A stretch of 64,000 nucleotides of DNA from Dendrocalamus latiflorus (GCA_017311315.1 CM029669.1:11398390-11462389); one strand, 5' to 3'; positions 23,795 to 36,773 are shown, numbered from the stretch's first letter. Numbers and translations are program-made. The notes: generated by a model from the letters alone, not told the origin.

Positions 23795-24030
23795 AAAAAT
23801 TGTAGATGTAGAAAATTTAGTATAGAAATTTTAGTACAATTTTTAGTATAGAAAATTTGTAGTATACATTTTTAGTATAGAAATTTTAGTACAATTTTTA
23901 GTATAGAAATTTTAGTACAATTTTTAGTATAGAAATTTTAGTATAGAAAATTTTTAGTATACATTTTTAGTATGGAACATTTTTAGTATAGAAATTTTAG
24001 TACAATTTTTAGTATAGAAAATTTAGTTAA
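23795..24030. repeat. AT-rich tandem repeat (tttttagtatagaaa units)
   Basis: About ten imperfect copies of a 12-25 base unit built on tttttagtatagaaattttagtac, just inside the MULE's left arm and before the transposase relic. Confidence 0.8.
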
Positions 24031-24464
24031 TGTAGTAATAGGAAATTAGCAGGCGTAGAAACAGAGAGGAGACGAAGAAGCAACCATAGGTGTAGATCTA
24101 GATAGAAATAGTTAAATATTTGTTATACTAAATTTATTAAACATGTAGTTTTACAAAATTAACAGCCGTAGAAGCGTGTAGTTATGTATAATTTAGGGAA
24201 CATAGTTTTAAAAAATTAGCATCAGTATGAAATTTTAGTTGTAGAAATTTCAGTCACCGTAATGTACAAATTAATTGTCTGGTGAAATTTATACCTATTA
24301 AAAAATCAGTAAATATTTATGGTAGAATTTAATTAATTCGTATGTTGGAAGTTCATAGTACGAGGTTATTGTAGTGGGTTACGACATGCGAACGATCGGC
24401 GAAATGTGAATAGCAGTATGTCGGTACTTTGGTATTGTATGATGCTATTTGACATATCGCAACA

Positions 24465-25692
24465 TTGAAACATATATGCAAGGTGACATCAGCAATGGCA
24501 ATAGCCACTACATTGAGAGTGCATTACGGTGCTGGAACCGTTCGTGAAGGTCTGAATGGTGTGGATTTGAGCGGTTTTCCGCAAGTCACTCTAATACATC
24601 CGGATGGCGAGAATACTCGGATCTCAGATGTGCTGCATTGGTTGACCCAGAGTTTTTCATTGGATCCCGAGGTGTGCAGCGTCGTCGTGCAAGGGCTTTG
24701 GAGCCAGTCTCCCACGGACATCAGATGGGAGTTGAAGACATCGCTGCGCACTGCTACGTGGAAGGGCTTTGTGCAAGGGTGCCGGCGTCGTGGATACGAG
24801 TGTATCCTGCTTGTGCAACCGTGCTCATTAGAAGCTGTGCAAGGTCATGCGTCTGCGCTTTCTCCAGGAGGTGCTAGCAGCTCAGGCGAGCCGCATGTTG
24901 GCGAAGATGATCAAGTTGCTCGTGATGAAGCCGATGCGGTACATGGAGGGGAGTTACAATGGTCAAGCCATAGAGAGGGAACTGGACAAGCCGATGAAGG
25001 GAAGCATATTGAGTACATCGTGCAGCAGATAGACTGTGATGACCAGAGGGCATGGGCTGAAGAGGAAGCTGTACAAGACGACGACAAGGACAGTTTGGAT
25101 GAGGATGAAGTTTCTATCCCGTAGGAATAGAATCGATTTAATGCTGAGGATGTTTCTGCACATGATGAGAATGAATCAGTGTGGGAATATCATGAGACAA
25201 ATGTTCAGTTGCATTCTATGTTTACTGACAAGGCAGCACTATAGGATGCCATCAAGCTGTGGGGCCTTTCAATGCAGTGGACATTTTGTGTTGTGAAATC
25301 AAGCCAGGAGTAGTACATTGTGAAGTGCGAGCAGGTTGGTTGTCCTTGGAGGGTGCACGCACGTAGACCCAAATATGAGACTCACTGGATTGTGTCAAAA
25401 ATAGAGCCACACTCTTGCATTCTCAACAGTGTTTTGGCGAGGCATCGTAACCTAATATCCGCCTTTATAGCCAATTTGATGTACGGAAAGATAGTGGAGA
25501 ACAAAGACATAGAGGCCACGCATATCGTGGTAGCTATCGAGAAAAAAAATTCAAGTACAAGATTAGCTACACGAAGGCGTGGCATGTCAAGCAGAAGGTA
25601 TCGGAAAAACGTTTCGGGTCTTTCGAGGTGGCATACGACAATTTTCCTCGTATGCTTAAGGTGTTGCAGGACAGGAGAGGACTTAGTGTAAT
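24465..25692 (+). pseudogene. MULE transposase N-terminal region, truncated
   Basis: The first open frame (24465-25124, 219 codons; the likelier natural start is the Met at 24492) has the N-terminal plant MULE layout: a ubiquitin-like region around RVHYG...GVDLSGF, then an acidic Asp/Glu-rich stretch. A frame change near 25130 and stop codons near 25230 and 25310 interrupt it. Beyond them the MuDR DNA-binding domain is visible: KLWGLS, then CEQVGCPWRVHARR, then EPHSC, a Cys2-His-Cys zinc-binding pattern. The motif ISYTKAWHVKQK follows in another frame near 25560-25600. It stops at LQDRRGLSV near 25690, before the DDE catalytic domain, which is absent. It is therefore inactive as a transposase. 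Confidence 0.82.
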
Positions 25693-25696
25693 AACC

Positions 25697-26235
25697 ACAT
25701 GACAAAAGCAGGCAGCTTTGTGCAGACACATGACAAAAGATGGTAGCTTTGTCCAGAGATATGACAAAAGAGGGCAGCTTTGCGAAGTGACATGACAAAA
25801 GAGGCTAGCTTTGCACAGAGACATGACATAAGAGTGCAGCTTTGTGTAGTAACATGTCAAAAGAGGGCCGCTTTACACAGTGACATAACAAAAGAGGTCA
25901 GCTTTGCGCAGTGATATGACAAAAGAGGTCAGCTTTGCATAGAGACATGACATAAGAGGGCAGCTTTGCGTAGTGATATGGCAAAAGGGGGCAGCTTTGA
26001 GCAGTGACATGATAAAAGGGGTAGCTTTGCATAGTGACATGACAAAAGGGGTAGCTTTGCACAGTGACATGACAAAAGGGGGCAGCTTTGCACAGAGATA
26101 TGACAAAATAGAGCAGCTTTGCACAAAAGACATGACAAAAGAGGCCAGCTTTGTACAGTCACATGGCATGGCGACGCAGCTTTTTGCAGTGACATAATAG
26201 CAAGGTCCAGCTTTACTCAGTGCCAGGACCACGTG
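25697..26235. repeat. 31-bp minisatellite, about 17 copies
   Basis: The unit is close to acatgacaaaagagg followed by cagctttgcacagtg, about 31 bases, repeated head to tail with 5-20% variation; some copies are 30 bases. It begins directly where MULE transposase homology ends. Because few copies contain stop codons on the minus strand, long spurious open frames run across it. Confidence 0.92.
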
Positions 26236-26299
26236 CACCAGTTTTACACGTACGAGTAAAGAAAAAACATACTCTATAAATTGGGGTGCATTCCATTTC

Positions 26300-27170
26300 G
26301 CAGGGAACACTACACGACCAAACCCCACACTACATCGTGCTTCCTTCACCGCACCGGGATGGACAAAAGGCAGAATAAGTAATGGGACAAGATGGTGAAG
26401 CAATGGGAGGAGACCCGCGACCTAGCACGGTCAGTTGTCACCCGCAATGAGAAAATAAGGGCTATTGCGGCCCGGGCAGAACAAGCTCAGCGTACTACGA
26501 GGTCAGCTCCCGCAATGAGGGGCCCTGTAGCAACAACCCCATCCTGAACGTTCCCACCGAGTGTTCGCTACAACTCCCACCTGAGGGGGAGACACCCCCT
26601 TTGTTGGTGCAGGGACACTTACAAGTTCTTCAAGTCTAAGCACCGCATCAGCCTAGGTATGCGTTACTAAGGTTGCGCAAACTACTCTAGTGACTACCCC
26701 GACCGCTGTCTAGACACCGCAACCTATCGGCAGCCGGTAAGGACCAGGTGCACCATTTTCCCTGACCTTTTCTCCTTAACCGCACACACTAACAATATCT
26801 CCCCTGTATTTACAGTCCCCAGAACCCCTATGTGCCTACCACAAATGGATAAATCTTAAGATCCACCCTGAGGATCAATGGGCCCTCAACTTCGAGGAGT
26901 GAAATGTCGCAAGGTCATCGGAGATGCAGGAGGAGGAGCGCTGCAAGAATGAGTAAACCATGCGTATACAACGCGAGACGAAAGCTCATCTCGAAGCGTG
27001 CACACGCAGGGAGCGGGAGGCTCGCGAGAGGGAGCAGATAGAAAGAGGGAAATGACGGCTAAGGTAAAAGAGGCCGCCGACAAGTTCAACGTCGAGCGGG
27101 CAAGAAAGAGAAAATGACCCTGGTCCACACAGTAGGTTGTATAAGCAGTTGGGTGGGTTAGTCGCACATG
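26300..27170 (+). pseudogene. Second coding-like relic inside the MULE
   Basis: Plus-strand frames show protein-like stretches with stops between them: one from the ATG near 26359 (MDKRQNK, then after a stop KMVKQWEETRDLARSVVTRNEKI) and a basic, charged helix-like stretch near 27040-27115. I do not recognise the family. It may be a captured gene fragment or the decayed second gene of the transposon. GC content is higher than in the flanks. Confidence 0.35.
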
Positions 27171-28442
27171 ATGCTATATGTTATGCATGTAATGAAAAAG
27201 TACGCGGCATGTTACTCCCAACTGTATTATGAAGTTTATTTAAATTCAAACAAGTCTATTATCTTGTCTTTTCGCATTCAACCATTCACATATCAAGTCA
27301 TCTAACAATATTAACGTACTGGTTTTCTCCGCGCACGAATTCTCAGTAACATCAAAATATCACGTACCATCGTATGTACCGATCGTTCTATGGTCAATCG
27401 TTCCTAAAAAAAATTTCAAAATTTTTTACGCACCTACAACATACAATAAACATAAACTTTTATTACAACTCCAGCAGATTTTCCCCAGTTAAAAGCTACA
27501 AAATTGATAAAATTTAAAAAATTCACAGGGACTGAGTGCAGTCGCCCAATGGGGGCGATTGGCTGCAGTTGCCCGAGGGTAGGGCGACTGGGACTCTGTC
27601 AGCCCCTCGTTGGGCGATTGGCTCCAGTCGCCCTCCCATTGGGCGACTGGAGCCTATTTTTGTAAAAAATTTTCCTACGGATATATTTCTGTAATTTCGA
27701 ACCTTAAGTAGATAGCGATGGATTAATCATCAGCTTCAAACCTTAAGCCTGCCCTTTCAGCTTCCAAAACATTCCAGATTAGCTTCTCAGAATCTGTTCC
27801 TGGAGCTGGAAGACTACTTATCTTGTGGAAAAACCTTATCTACAAAATTCAAATCGCGTGGTCAATAATATGTACAGAAATGAAGTGGCTGGGCTCTCCT
27901 GTTTTTTTCATAAGGTGCTCGGTAGTCTATGAATTTTCCTCTTCTTTTGGGCAATGTTTTCTTCTAGAGCAGATCCCCTGAAGGAGCAGAGCAACTCTCT
28001 TCATTTGCATCTCTCACAAGTAAAATACTGTATTTATCAAATACCAAGGGTCAGGAAGCATTTCTGAGTTTGTGACTAAAATACAGTTCTTCAGGGAATC
28101 CTAATAGCAGATCATCCCTCAAGATCTAAGAAATCAACATTTTGCTCATCAATTTTATTATTTCATATAAGGATAAAACTGGAATGGCGCTCAAGGCAAT
28201 TTTTATTAGCCCAAAGCCCCATTCTAAAAAAAATATAGTGCTCAACAGTTCAACTCATACAAAACTGTTAAATTATCTATCGCATCATTACGCAATTGTC
28301 ACGAAAAGGCAAAATTAATGTTTTCTATAACCAACCAAAAATAACAGTTAATGACATATGAAAGAGCAGCTCAACTGCAAGAACCATTTTTTATATACTC
28401 ACTAGGCATCGATGGCTATCTGGATTACTTTCATCCAATCTT

Positions 28443-28723
28443 GGCCCTAATCAACTCGGCTTCGGCTTCTGGCTTATTTTTCACTATTCATAAGTTTCTT
28501 CTTTTTCTGAACTTTTGGCTTTTTGTTGAGCTTTTTTGCCGGTTCTTTTTTTCCCGTATTTGTTTGTATTATACGTAATGGGCTAATATATTTTTTATAT
28601 TTTTAAATTTTTTTTAAATTTAATTATGCTAAATAAGCCTCTGTCAGCTACAGTGCTTTTTTCAGCCAGCTACAGTATTTTCAGCCATAAGCCATGAGCT
28701 TTTCAGCCGAACCGATCACCACC
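28443..28723. mobile_element. 281-bp MITE inserted in a NAA15 exon
   Basis: It separates two halves of one NAA15 exon (AVKQLIR on one side, DESNPDSHRCL on the other). It is flanked by a 3-bp repeat ctt (28440-28442 and 28724-28726) and has imperfect inverted ends: ggccctaatcaactcggctt against the complement of gccgaaccgatcaccaccc. A 3-bp target suggests the PIF/Harbinger group, but the ends are too diverged to be sure. Confidence 0.7.
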
Positions 28724-28769
28724 CTTATCAGCTGTTTGACAGCCTGAGAAAAGAAAATATATGTTAAGA

Positions 28770-30045
28770 AACGGAAAAAAACTGGAAAAATACAAGGCAA
28801 CAAGGACAACATAGATGGACACAAGGATACAAATATTGGAACTAGAGGAAATCCAGCCAGGTGGCCAGTAACGGCAACCAGATGGTTACTGGAAAACCCG
28901 GAGAAAAACTGGTCAAAATTTGAATAGCAAAATTTAAATTTGGACTATTTTGAAACTGGTCACCAAAAAAACCGGATGGTTACCGCCCAAAAAACTAGAG
29001 AAAACCACTAAAAACCGGTTATGAGTACTTAACAATTGAAAATTCCTAATACATTCATAGCAAAAAGCATCAAGTTAAGCACGGAAGGTCCTAATACATT
29101 GGATTAGTGTTAAATAACGTAAACATCATTAGAGAATCCAACTTTCACGTTCAAAAATTCAAATTTGAATTTAAACCAATCCAGTCGGTAAATTGTTTCC
29201 CAGTACCCACGGGTAAATCTTGTTACCGCCGGTAACCGGCCGGTTACCAGCGGGATTTTTGTCCCTGGTTGGACATGCATATGTATCTACGAAGTTCACA
29301 TTGCTTATATAATTCCACTTTTTTAAAAAATAGGTTATGGAAAATATTCTTTTTAAAAGAATTTATATATGAATTATGAAATAAAGCCCAACTTATGTAT
29401 ATCAGAAAAAAGTAAGGCTACTGTGTGTGCGTGTGCACGTGCGCGCACAGGTGGTTGTAGGAGGGGAGCAAGCCATTCAGGCAAAATGTTGGTAAGCAAC
29501 CAAGAAGACTACAAACCCCACAAATTGTTGGGTGACTGGAAAACACTCCCAACCCTATTTGTGGCAAATAACTCACCAAACGTATACTTTTTAAAACATT
29601 CAACCTCCAAAATGTTTCAGTCCAATTTAAACCGATAGCATAAAAAGAGTTGAAAATGACAATCGGTGGCAAGTGGTGCCCACAGCCCCACATGTCAAGG
29701 ACCATTGCCTATATAATCTCCCTTCCCTCACAGCACCTCCCATTGGCTGCTGTTTCTGAGCAACGGGAGTTCCCACATGTCAGTGACTGTCTTTTACAGT
29801 TCTCTTTAAATTTTCCGATTGAAACTAAAAGAAATGTAACAGCAGAATGTCTTCAAAACTGAAAACAAAATAAGTCTGGGGACGTGTCTGTGTTTTGCCC
29901 AAAAAAAGGGTGTTTTTCGAAATAAGCCATGACTTGTGCAGGTGTTATATAATCATCTCAAAAACAACATGCAGCAGCAGGGGGTGGATATCGTAAGGTA
30001 AAAGTAATGGATACCATGATAGCCATAGAAGAATTCACATCTCCC
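28770..30045. other. Non-coding DNA within NAA15 relic; gtaaccgg-rich repeat
   Basis: An intron-equivalent stretch of the NAA15 relic. Around 28860-29260 the words ggttac, ccggt and gtaaccggccggttacc recur, suggesting another old transposon without clear ends. A GT/GC-rich run lies near 29420-29450. Confidence 0.4.
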
Positions 30046-30793
30046 ATACCTGAAATGCAAGTAATTTTTTTTGCTTTCTCATGTTGATTTCAAATGAAAG
30101 TACATGGGTTTCTAATGACACTGACGAGTTATTCTGGAGAAGCTTCAAATATTTTGTAGCTTCTGCAAGTGGATCTGCTACCTGCACAATAACAAATACA
30201 TGAAAACCAAGACTACATTTTTGGAAATTTCATTGTGCACAAATTAAGTCTAAGACAGACTAATACCTGCAATAACTTTTCACCATGTGGGTCCAAATCA
30301 ACAGGTCTGGTGTTCTGCTTTTTCCAAGATTTTGAAGTGCTGGAAGTTGTTTCTTCATCATGTTTCTCTTCAGCCTCCTGGAGTTGTTTGAGGAGAAATC
30401 AAATGGTGGTACCTCCAGCTTCAGGGCTGACCTTTAGATTACCATTTTAGCACGACCTTCTGCCTTTTTCTGCTTTTGCCTCAATTTCCTCCTCTGAGCA
30501 GGTGGCAGTTTGGACATCTCATCAGTCTCCTCATTACATGCTTTTGATGGAGAATCATGCAATTTTATAAACGACCTATAGTTTACATTGCAGTTGCAAA
30601 ACTTATGAAATTTCTTGAATGAAAACACAACATAGAAAAATAGCACGTAAAAATATAAAGGTAATAACCTATCACCTGATAGCACCTGCTGCAGCCTTGT
30701 GGAAATATTCATGAGCATGAAAATGATCTTGAAACTTGAGCATAGAAACATAAGCCCTAAGCGTCATTTTACGTAAGCAATATGAGTGGAAAT

Positions 30794-31260
30794 TGTTAGG
30801 GTGATCTCAGGCATTTGGCCCAACGGCCAAATGCCACCCCCTTTGACCGCGCCCTGATCGGGGGCGCCCAGCCCAATTGGCTGGTGGGCCCCTGTCGCCA
30901 GCGCCACATAAATAGAGGTGGGGGCCGGGGCGGCACGCACGACGAGGTTCACCGTGCCGCCACAAACCCCACCGACAAACCCCAGATCCGATCTAAGAGG
31001 GGGCGCTCTAGCGACGGGATCTACCACCGCCACCTCTACCTCCCTACAGATCGCCGCCGCCAGGGAGATCGCCGGCCGACCGGGAGACGCCACCGCCAGC
31101 CTCTTCCCCGACCGTCGCTGCCCGTGCGCAGACGTCACCGACGAACCAGTGATGGCCGGCTCTTCATCCAACGCGACGGACGGTTGGTACCCTCTCTCTC
31201 TCTCTCTCTCTCCCTTCCCTCTCAGATCTAGACCCTCCAGGCGCGAAAAGGAAACCAACA
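30794..31260 (+). repeat. 5' LTR of copia element
   Basis: 467 bp, starting tgttagggtgatctc and ending ggaaaccaaca. It contains ataaatag (about 30907) as a likely TATA box and a CT microsatellite near its end. Confidence 0.96.
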
Positions 31261-31261
31261 A

Positions 31262-31277
31262 TGGTATCAGAGCGGGC
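31262..31277 (+). other. Primer-binding site of copia element
   Basis: tggtatcagagcgggc starts one base after the LTR and pairs with the 3' end of initiator Met-tRNA. Confidence 0.92.
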
Positions 31278-32415
31278 AAAGGGGATCGGGACTTACCGGT
31301 GGGGTCGCCGCGCCGCCGTTTTTGCGAGCGCCGCACCACCGCGCCGCTCGAGGCCGCCCCGCCCGAGTGGCCGCGCTCCCCTCCGCGCGGGCCGCGCTGA
31401 TGCCTTGCGTCGCCGTCGCGCGCCCAGCCGCCGCCGCTCCGCCCCGCGTAGCCCCGCCGCAGCCGCTCTTTTGCGCGGGGGCGCGCCGTAGCCGCTTGGG
31501 GGCCGCGCCCTGCCGTGCGCCGCGCCGCCCGCCACCGCCGACCTCGCGCCGCTCCGGTTGCGCCGCCGGGCCGCCGTCGCCGTGCGCCGCACCGCGCTCC
31601 GGCCGCCGCTTCTGCGCCTCCCCATGGGGCCGCGCCTTGCCGTAGCCGCTCTGATCCGTTTGTTTCGGGTGGGGATGGCGTTGTGGCATTAGGGTTAGGG
31701 TTTCCCCCTTTTGCATTGGCTGCCAGCGCGCGGGGGCCGTCGGATGGGATCCGGCGGTCATTTTTGTTGGGCTGACTGCTTCTTGGGCCGGCCATTTTTT
31801 CTGGTCGTCGGATGGAGATCCGATGGCTTGCGCGCGTGAGCGTTTTATGGGCTGCGGCCATGCGCGGGAGCTGTATCTGTTTGGGCCGCGGATGCGCTGA
31901 TGGGCCAAAATGGCCTTTTGCACAGTAATATTTGTTAAATGAATGTTATTGATTTTCAGAAACTTTTTTAGTGAATTTGATTCAAACTCTCTGTAATTTT
32001 TTGCACCAACGTGTTAATTTTTCAGAGATTAAATGTGTACAGTATAATGCTTCTGTATAATGAATTATTTTTAGAATAATTACAGTTTCCTCTGCAAAAG
32101 TTAATGTTGATTAATTTTCATTATTAAATTCGAACCAACGGGAGAATTTAATTTTGGAAAAATAGATATAATTTCTAGAGATTTATGATATTGTTATTTT
32201 CTGACCAACGTTGATAATAACAGTATTATAATTTTTTAATTGATGATTTTATGCATTATTTCTATTTCTGCCCAACGGTGATGTAGATTTAATGTATAGA
32301 TAAAATTGATTTAATTGTATGTCGTATTTTTGACCAACGTTGGAAATAAGGCATATAATTTTGCTGTTACGTTCTCACTTTATTTGAACTATTTTTTTCA
32401 GGAGGATACAACTTG
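31278..32415 (+). other. Untranslated leader of copia element
   Basis: About 1.1 kb between the primer-binding site and gag. The first 400 bases are very GC-rich (open frames in all phases, taken as compositional), then AT-rich with several ccaacg motifs (ttctgaccaacgttgataa type) spaced about 70-100 bases apart. Confidence 0.6.
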
Positions 32416-35400
32416 ATGAGTTGTATCAGAGAGATCCCCACTCTCAAAGGAGATAATTATGGAGAGTGGAAGAAAAAGATAGACTTAGCGTTTATCTTGG
32501 CTGAGGTGGACTAGGTCCTCACTACAGCACGTCCCACTGAGCCTATGGCACCGGTGAGGGATCAAAATGAGGATGATACTGCTTGGCAGAAAAGACAGAG
32601 GGATCATGCTCCCTTACAGATGTCTTATGACCTTGAGCATAAGAAATGGATCACAGCCAACAAGAAATGTATGGCTGTGATAAAGAACACGATTGAGCCT
32701 GCAATTGTGGGCTCAATCGCAGAGTGTGACACTGTCACAGAGTACCTTGATAAAATAAAGAGTCAGTTCACTGGCTCTTCAAAGACTAATGCTACACAGC
32801 TGATTAAGCAGCTTGTGACAGAAAGGTACTCTGGTAATGGCAGTGGCATAAGAGAGCACATACTAAGGATGAGCAACTTGGCATCCAAGCTTAAACCAAT
32901 GGATTTGGCTCTCAAGGATGAGTTCCTTATTCATTTGGTTTTTGCTTCCTTGCCGAAAGAGTTTGACACTTTTGTTGTCAACTACAATATGCAGCCCGAG
33001 AAATGGGACTTGGAAAAGTGCATAGCTATGTGTGTGCAAGAGGAGGAAAGAATTAAATCCTCACATGGTGATTCTATCAACTATGTGAAGGATAACAAGA
33101 AAAAGAACTTCAACAGTAACTCCTTCTCAAAGAACAATGGAAAAGGCTCTGTCCATCAGCCTCAACAGAATAAGTTTGCTGTAGACAAAGATCAGTGTCT
33201 TCAATGCAAGAAGACAGGACACTACAAGAAGAACTGTCCTGATTACTTAAAGATGATAATGGCAAAGAAATGTGAGAACATTATTACCTATATAAATGAA
33301 TCCCTGTATGTGCAATATTCGAAATCCACTTGGTGGATTGACTCAGGAGCAACTGTTCATGTTGCTAATTCTTTACAGGGATTCCGTTCGACGAGGACTA
33401 CGCAAAGAAAAGAAAGATGCATTAAAGTTGCAAATGGAGTCCAAGCTGAAGTTGAAGCCGTTGGCGATCTTTCATTAGAGCTAACTAAGGCTTCACTCTT
33501 TTACTTAGAGATGTCCTTTATGTTCTCTCTTTACAGAGGAATTTGATTAGTGTTTCAAATTTGGACAATGATGGTTATGATTGTAATTTTGGAAATGGCA
33601 AGTGTGAAATAATGTTTAATAAAGAATATGTTGGTCTTGCCATCTTACAAAATGAGCTTTATTTGTTATCATTATGTGATGATGTGAATGTCGTATGCGA
33701 TAATGGGAACGTCGCGTGCGAGAAAGTGATTGAATCCTCGTCTACGAATGTAAACAGAAAACGAAAGAGAACTCTAGATGAGTCGTCGAAATTATGGCAC
33801 TGTCGTTTAGGCCATATTTCGAGGGGGAGAATAGAAAGACTAGTTAAGAATGATATTCTTCCTCCATTAGAGTTCTCCGACTTAGAACAATGCAGAGAAT
33901 GCATTAAAGGAAAATATGTAAAGAAAATTAAGAAAGACGCCAAAAGAAGCACAGGAGTTCTACAAATTATTCACACAGACATTTGTGGTCCTTTTCCTGT
34001 GAAAAGTGTGGATGGATATGGCTCGTTCATAACATTCACGGATGATTACTCCCGTTTTGGATATATTTATCCAATCAAAGAAAGAAATGAAGCATTGGAT
34101 AAATTCAAGATATTTAAGGCTGAAGTTGAAAACCAACACGATTTAAAGATCAAGATAGTCCGATCTGACCGTGGGGCGGAGTACTACGGTCGACATACCC
34201 CATATGGACAAGTTCCTAGACCTTTTGCAAGGTTTTTACAGGAAAATGGCATAGTGGCCCAGTATTCTACACCGGGTGAACCTCAGCAAAATGGAGTAGC
34301 TGAAAGACGCAACCGTACCCTGATGGATATGGTGCGAAGCATGATGAGCTATTCCACACTGCCATTGAGTTTATGGATGGAGGCGTTGAAAACCGCCATT
34401 CATATTCTCAACAGAGTGCCTAGTAAGTCAGTGCCCAAAACACCGTACGAGTTGTGGACAGGAAGAGTTCCCTCACTAAACCACTTACGTGTGTGGGGGA
34501 GTCCTGCTGAGGCTAAAGTATGTAACCCAAACCTTGGGAAGCTTGATCCCAAAACAGTAAGTTGTCATTTCATTGGCTACCCTGAAAAGTCAAAAGGTTT
34601 TCGTTTCTACTGTCCAGACAGATATACAAAGTTTGTAGAAACGAGACACGTTGTCTTCTTAGAGGATGAAATGATGAGAGGAAGCATGGTAGCTCGAGAG
34701 ATTGACCTTGAAGAGAAGCGGGTGTATGCGCCCACTCCGATGATTCAAGAGCCATTCTTCACACTACCTGCTGTCGCTGCACCGACGGTGCAAGACACTG
34801 TGGTGCCAGCACCTGTTATTGTTCCTCCTGTGGCAACAATGAATGATAATGATGAACCTGTTCTTCAGGATCCTATAGAACCTATTGCCACAAATGAGGG
34901 GGAGCAACAGCAGCCTCAAACAGAAGATGGACCAAATGAGGAGGTCCCGAGGAGGTCTCAAAGAGTAAGAAGATCAGCTATTTCTGATGATTATCAGATT
35001 TGTCATACAGAGGAATTTCAAATGGAGGATGATCCCACCTCATTTGAAGAAGCCATGAGAAGCGAAAATTCCTCAAAATGGCTTGAGGCCATGGAAGAGG
35101 AAATAAGGTCCATGAAGACTAATAAAGTCTGGAACTTGGAAATTAATCCTAAAGGAGCCAAAACAGTAGGCTGTAAATGGGTCCACAAGACAAAGCTTGA
35201 CTCCCAAGGGAATGTAGAAAGATACAAAGCGCGACTTGTGGCAAAAGGCTTTACGCAAAGAAAAGGGATTGATTACAATGAGACCTTTTCTCCAGTCTCA
35301 TGTAAAGATTCCTTCATAATCATAATGGCATTAGTAGCACATTATGATTTAGAGTTACATCAGATGGATGTAAAGACGGCATTTCTTAATGGGGATTTGG

Positions 35401-36595
35401 AGGAAAATGTTTACATGGCACAACCGAAAGGTTTTGTCGTGGAAGGAAATGAAAGAATGGGATGCCGCCTAAAGAAATCAATTTATGGGTTAAAGCAAGC
35501 TTCAAGACAGTAGTACTTAAAGTTTGACAGTACAATAAGAAAATTTGGGTTTAAAGAGAATGTAGAGGACAACTGTGTTTATGCAAAGTTTAAAGATGGG
35601 AAGTTTATCTTCCTAATCCTGTATGTGGATGATATCCTACTGGCTAGTAGTGATGTCAGTCTGCTGCTGGAGACAAAGAAGTTTTTGTCCTCAAACTTTG
35701 ATATGAAAGATCTTGGTGAAGCTTCGTTCGTTCTAGGGATCGAAATTCACCGGGATAGAAACAAAGGGGCATTGGGACTGTCACAAAAGGCATACATAGA
35801 GAAAGTCTTAAAGAAATTTGGTACGCATAAATGTAGTCCTTCACCTGCACCTATAGTCAAGGGCGACAGATATGGGGATTTTCAATGCCCCAGGAACCAG
35901 TATGAGATCGATCAAATGAAAGCGGTTCCATATGCTTCAGCTGTCGGAAGCTTATAGTATGCTCAAGTATGCACACGCCATGACTTAGCATTTGTTACCG
36001 GGTTACTTGGCAGATTCCAGAGCAATCCTGGAATAGAACATTGGAAATTGATAAAGAAAGTCTTGCGTTATTTGCAAGGAATAAAAGGCCTCATGATGAC
36101 ATACAGAAGATCAGATTCACTCCATATAGTGGGGTATACAGATTCTGATTTTGCGGGAGATGATAGAAAGTCTACATCCGGATATGTGTTCACTCTCGCT
36201 GGAGGAGTTATATCGTGGAAAAGCTCAAAGCAAACCGTCACTACATCGTCCACAATGTATGCCGAGTTTGTAGCATGTTATGAGGCTACGGGGCAGGTGA
36301 ACTGGCTAAAGAAGTTCATACCCGGTTTGAAAGTGGTTGACGACATCAATAGACCACTTAAGTTGTACTGCGATAATGAACCCGCAGTAACGTATGCCCA
36401 CAACAATAAGTCAAGTGGTGCTGCCAAACACATCGACATAAAGTACTATGTTGTGAAAGATAAAGTTCGGGATCAAATTATAAGTCTTGAGCATATAAGT
36501 ACCGCAAAGATGCTAGCGGATCCGCTTACTAAAGGCTTACCACCCAACGTGTTCAGAGAACATGTAGCCGGCATGGGTTTAAGGGAAAGCCTATG
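32416..36595 (+). pseudogene. gag-pol of copia element, four lesions
   Basis: Domain order is gag, PR, IN, RT, RNase H. The ATG at 32416 opens gag; codon 33 is TAG (32512-32514), after which gag is open from 32545. The CCHC knuckle CLQCKKTGHYKKNC is near 33200, protease DSGA near 33340, and a one-base deletion near 33488 shifts the frame. From 33543: integrase HCRLGH...CREC and the DDE core (HTDICGP, SDRGAEYY, QNGVAERRNR), then RT with LHQMDVKTAFLNG. TAG at 35511-35513 interrupts RT just before the second block, whose YVDDILL is at about 35620. Another TAG lies at 35955-35957. RNase H (GYTDSDFAGD, STMYAEFVA) ends at 36595. The breaks are described only; no intact reading is implied. Confidence 0.93.
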
Positions 36596-36773
36596 ATTCC
36601 TGGACTAAAAGATGGCCCAAAAGATTAAAGTAACTATTTCAGAACAGAGAGGTGTATTGTAGCTGTTAAATCTATCGGCTATTGACCGTGACGATGAGAC
36701 ATGTTCTATGCACTAATCTGCGATGGAATGAGTAAAGTCAAAAGTAATTAAAGTTAAAGCATAGATTGAGATC

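Larger units (their letters stand above)
23339..27700 (+). mobile_element. Degenerate MuDR-type MULE in a NAA15 intron
   Basis: Long imperfect terminal inverted repeats bound the element: the left tcgaaattatagatatatacc matches the inverted right end near 27700. Both arms continue through acaaaaataggct and a run of gggcgactggag-type motifs. Inside are a MULE transposase relic (24.46-25.69 kb), a 31-bp minisatellite and a second decayed coding-like stretch (26.3-27.1 kb). The expected 9-bp target duplication was not found at these boundaries, so the ends may have decayed or the true termini may differ by several bases. Confidence 0.75.

Noticed and set aside
25697..26235. Repeat array as a possible CRISPR
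   Set aside because: Units are contiguous with no unique spacers, and the setting is a eukaryotic transposon.
25382..26403. Minus-strand open frames of 138 and 176 codons rich in Cys, His and Leu
   Set aside because: They are translations of the 31-bp minisatellite; the periodic peptide is explained by DNA repetition.
30815..31861. Long open frames over the copia LTR and leader, both strands
   Set aside because: The GC-rich LTR and leader have few stop codons; the true coding start is the gag ATG at 32416.
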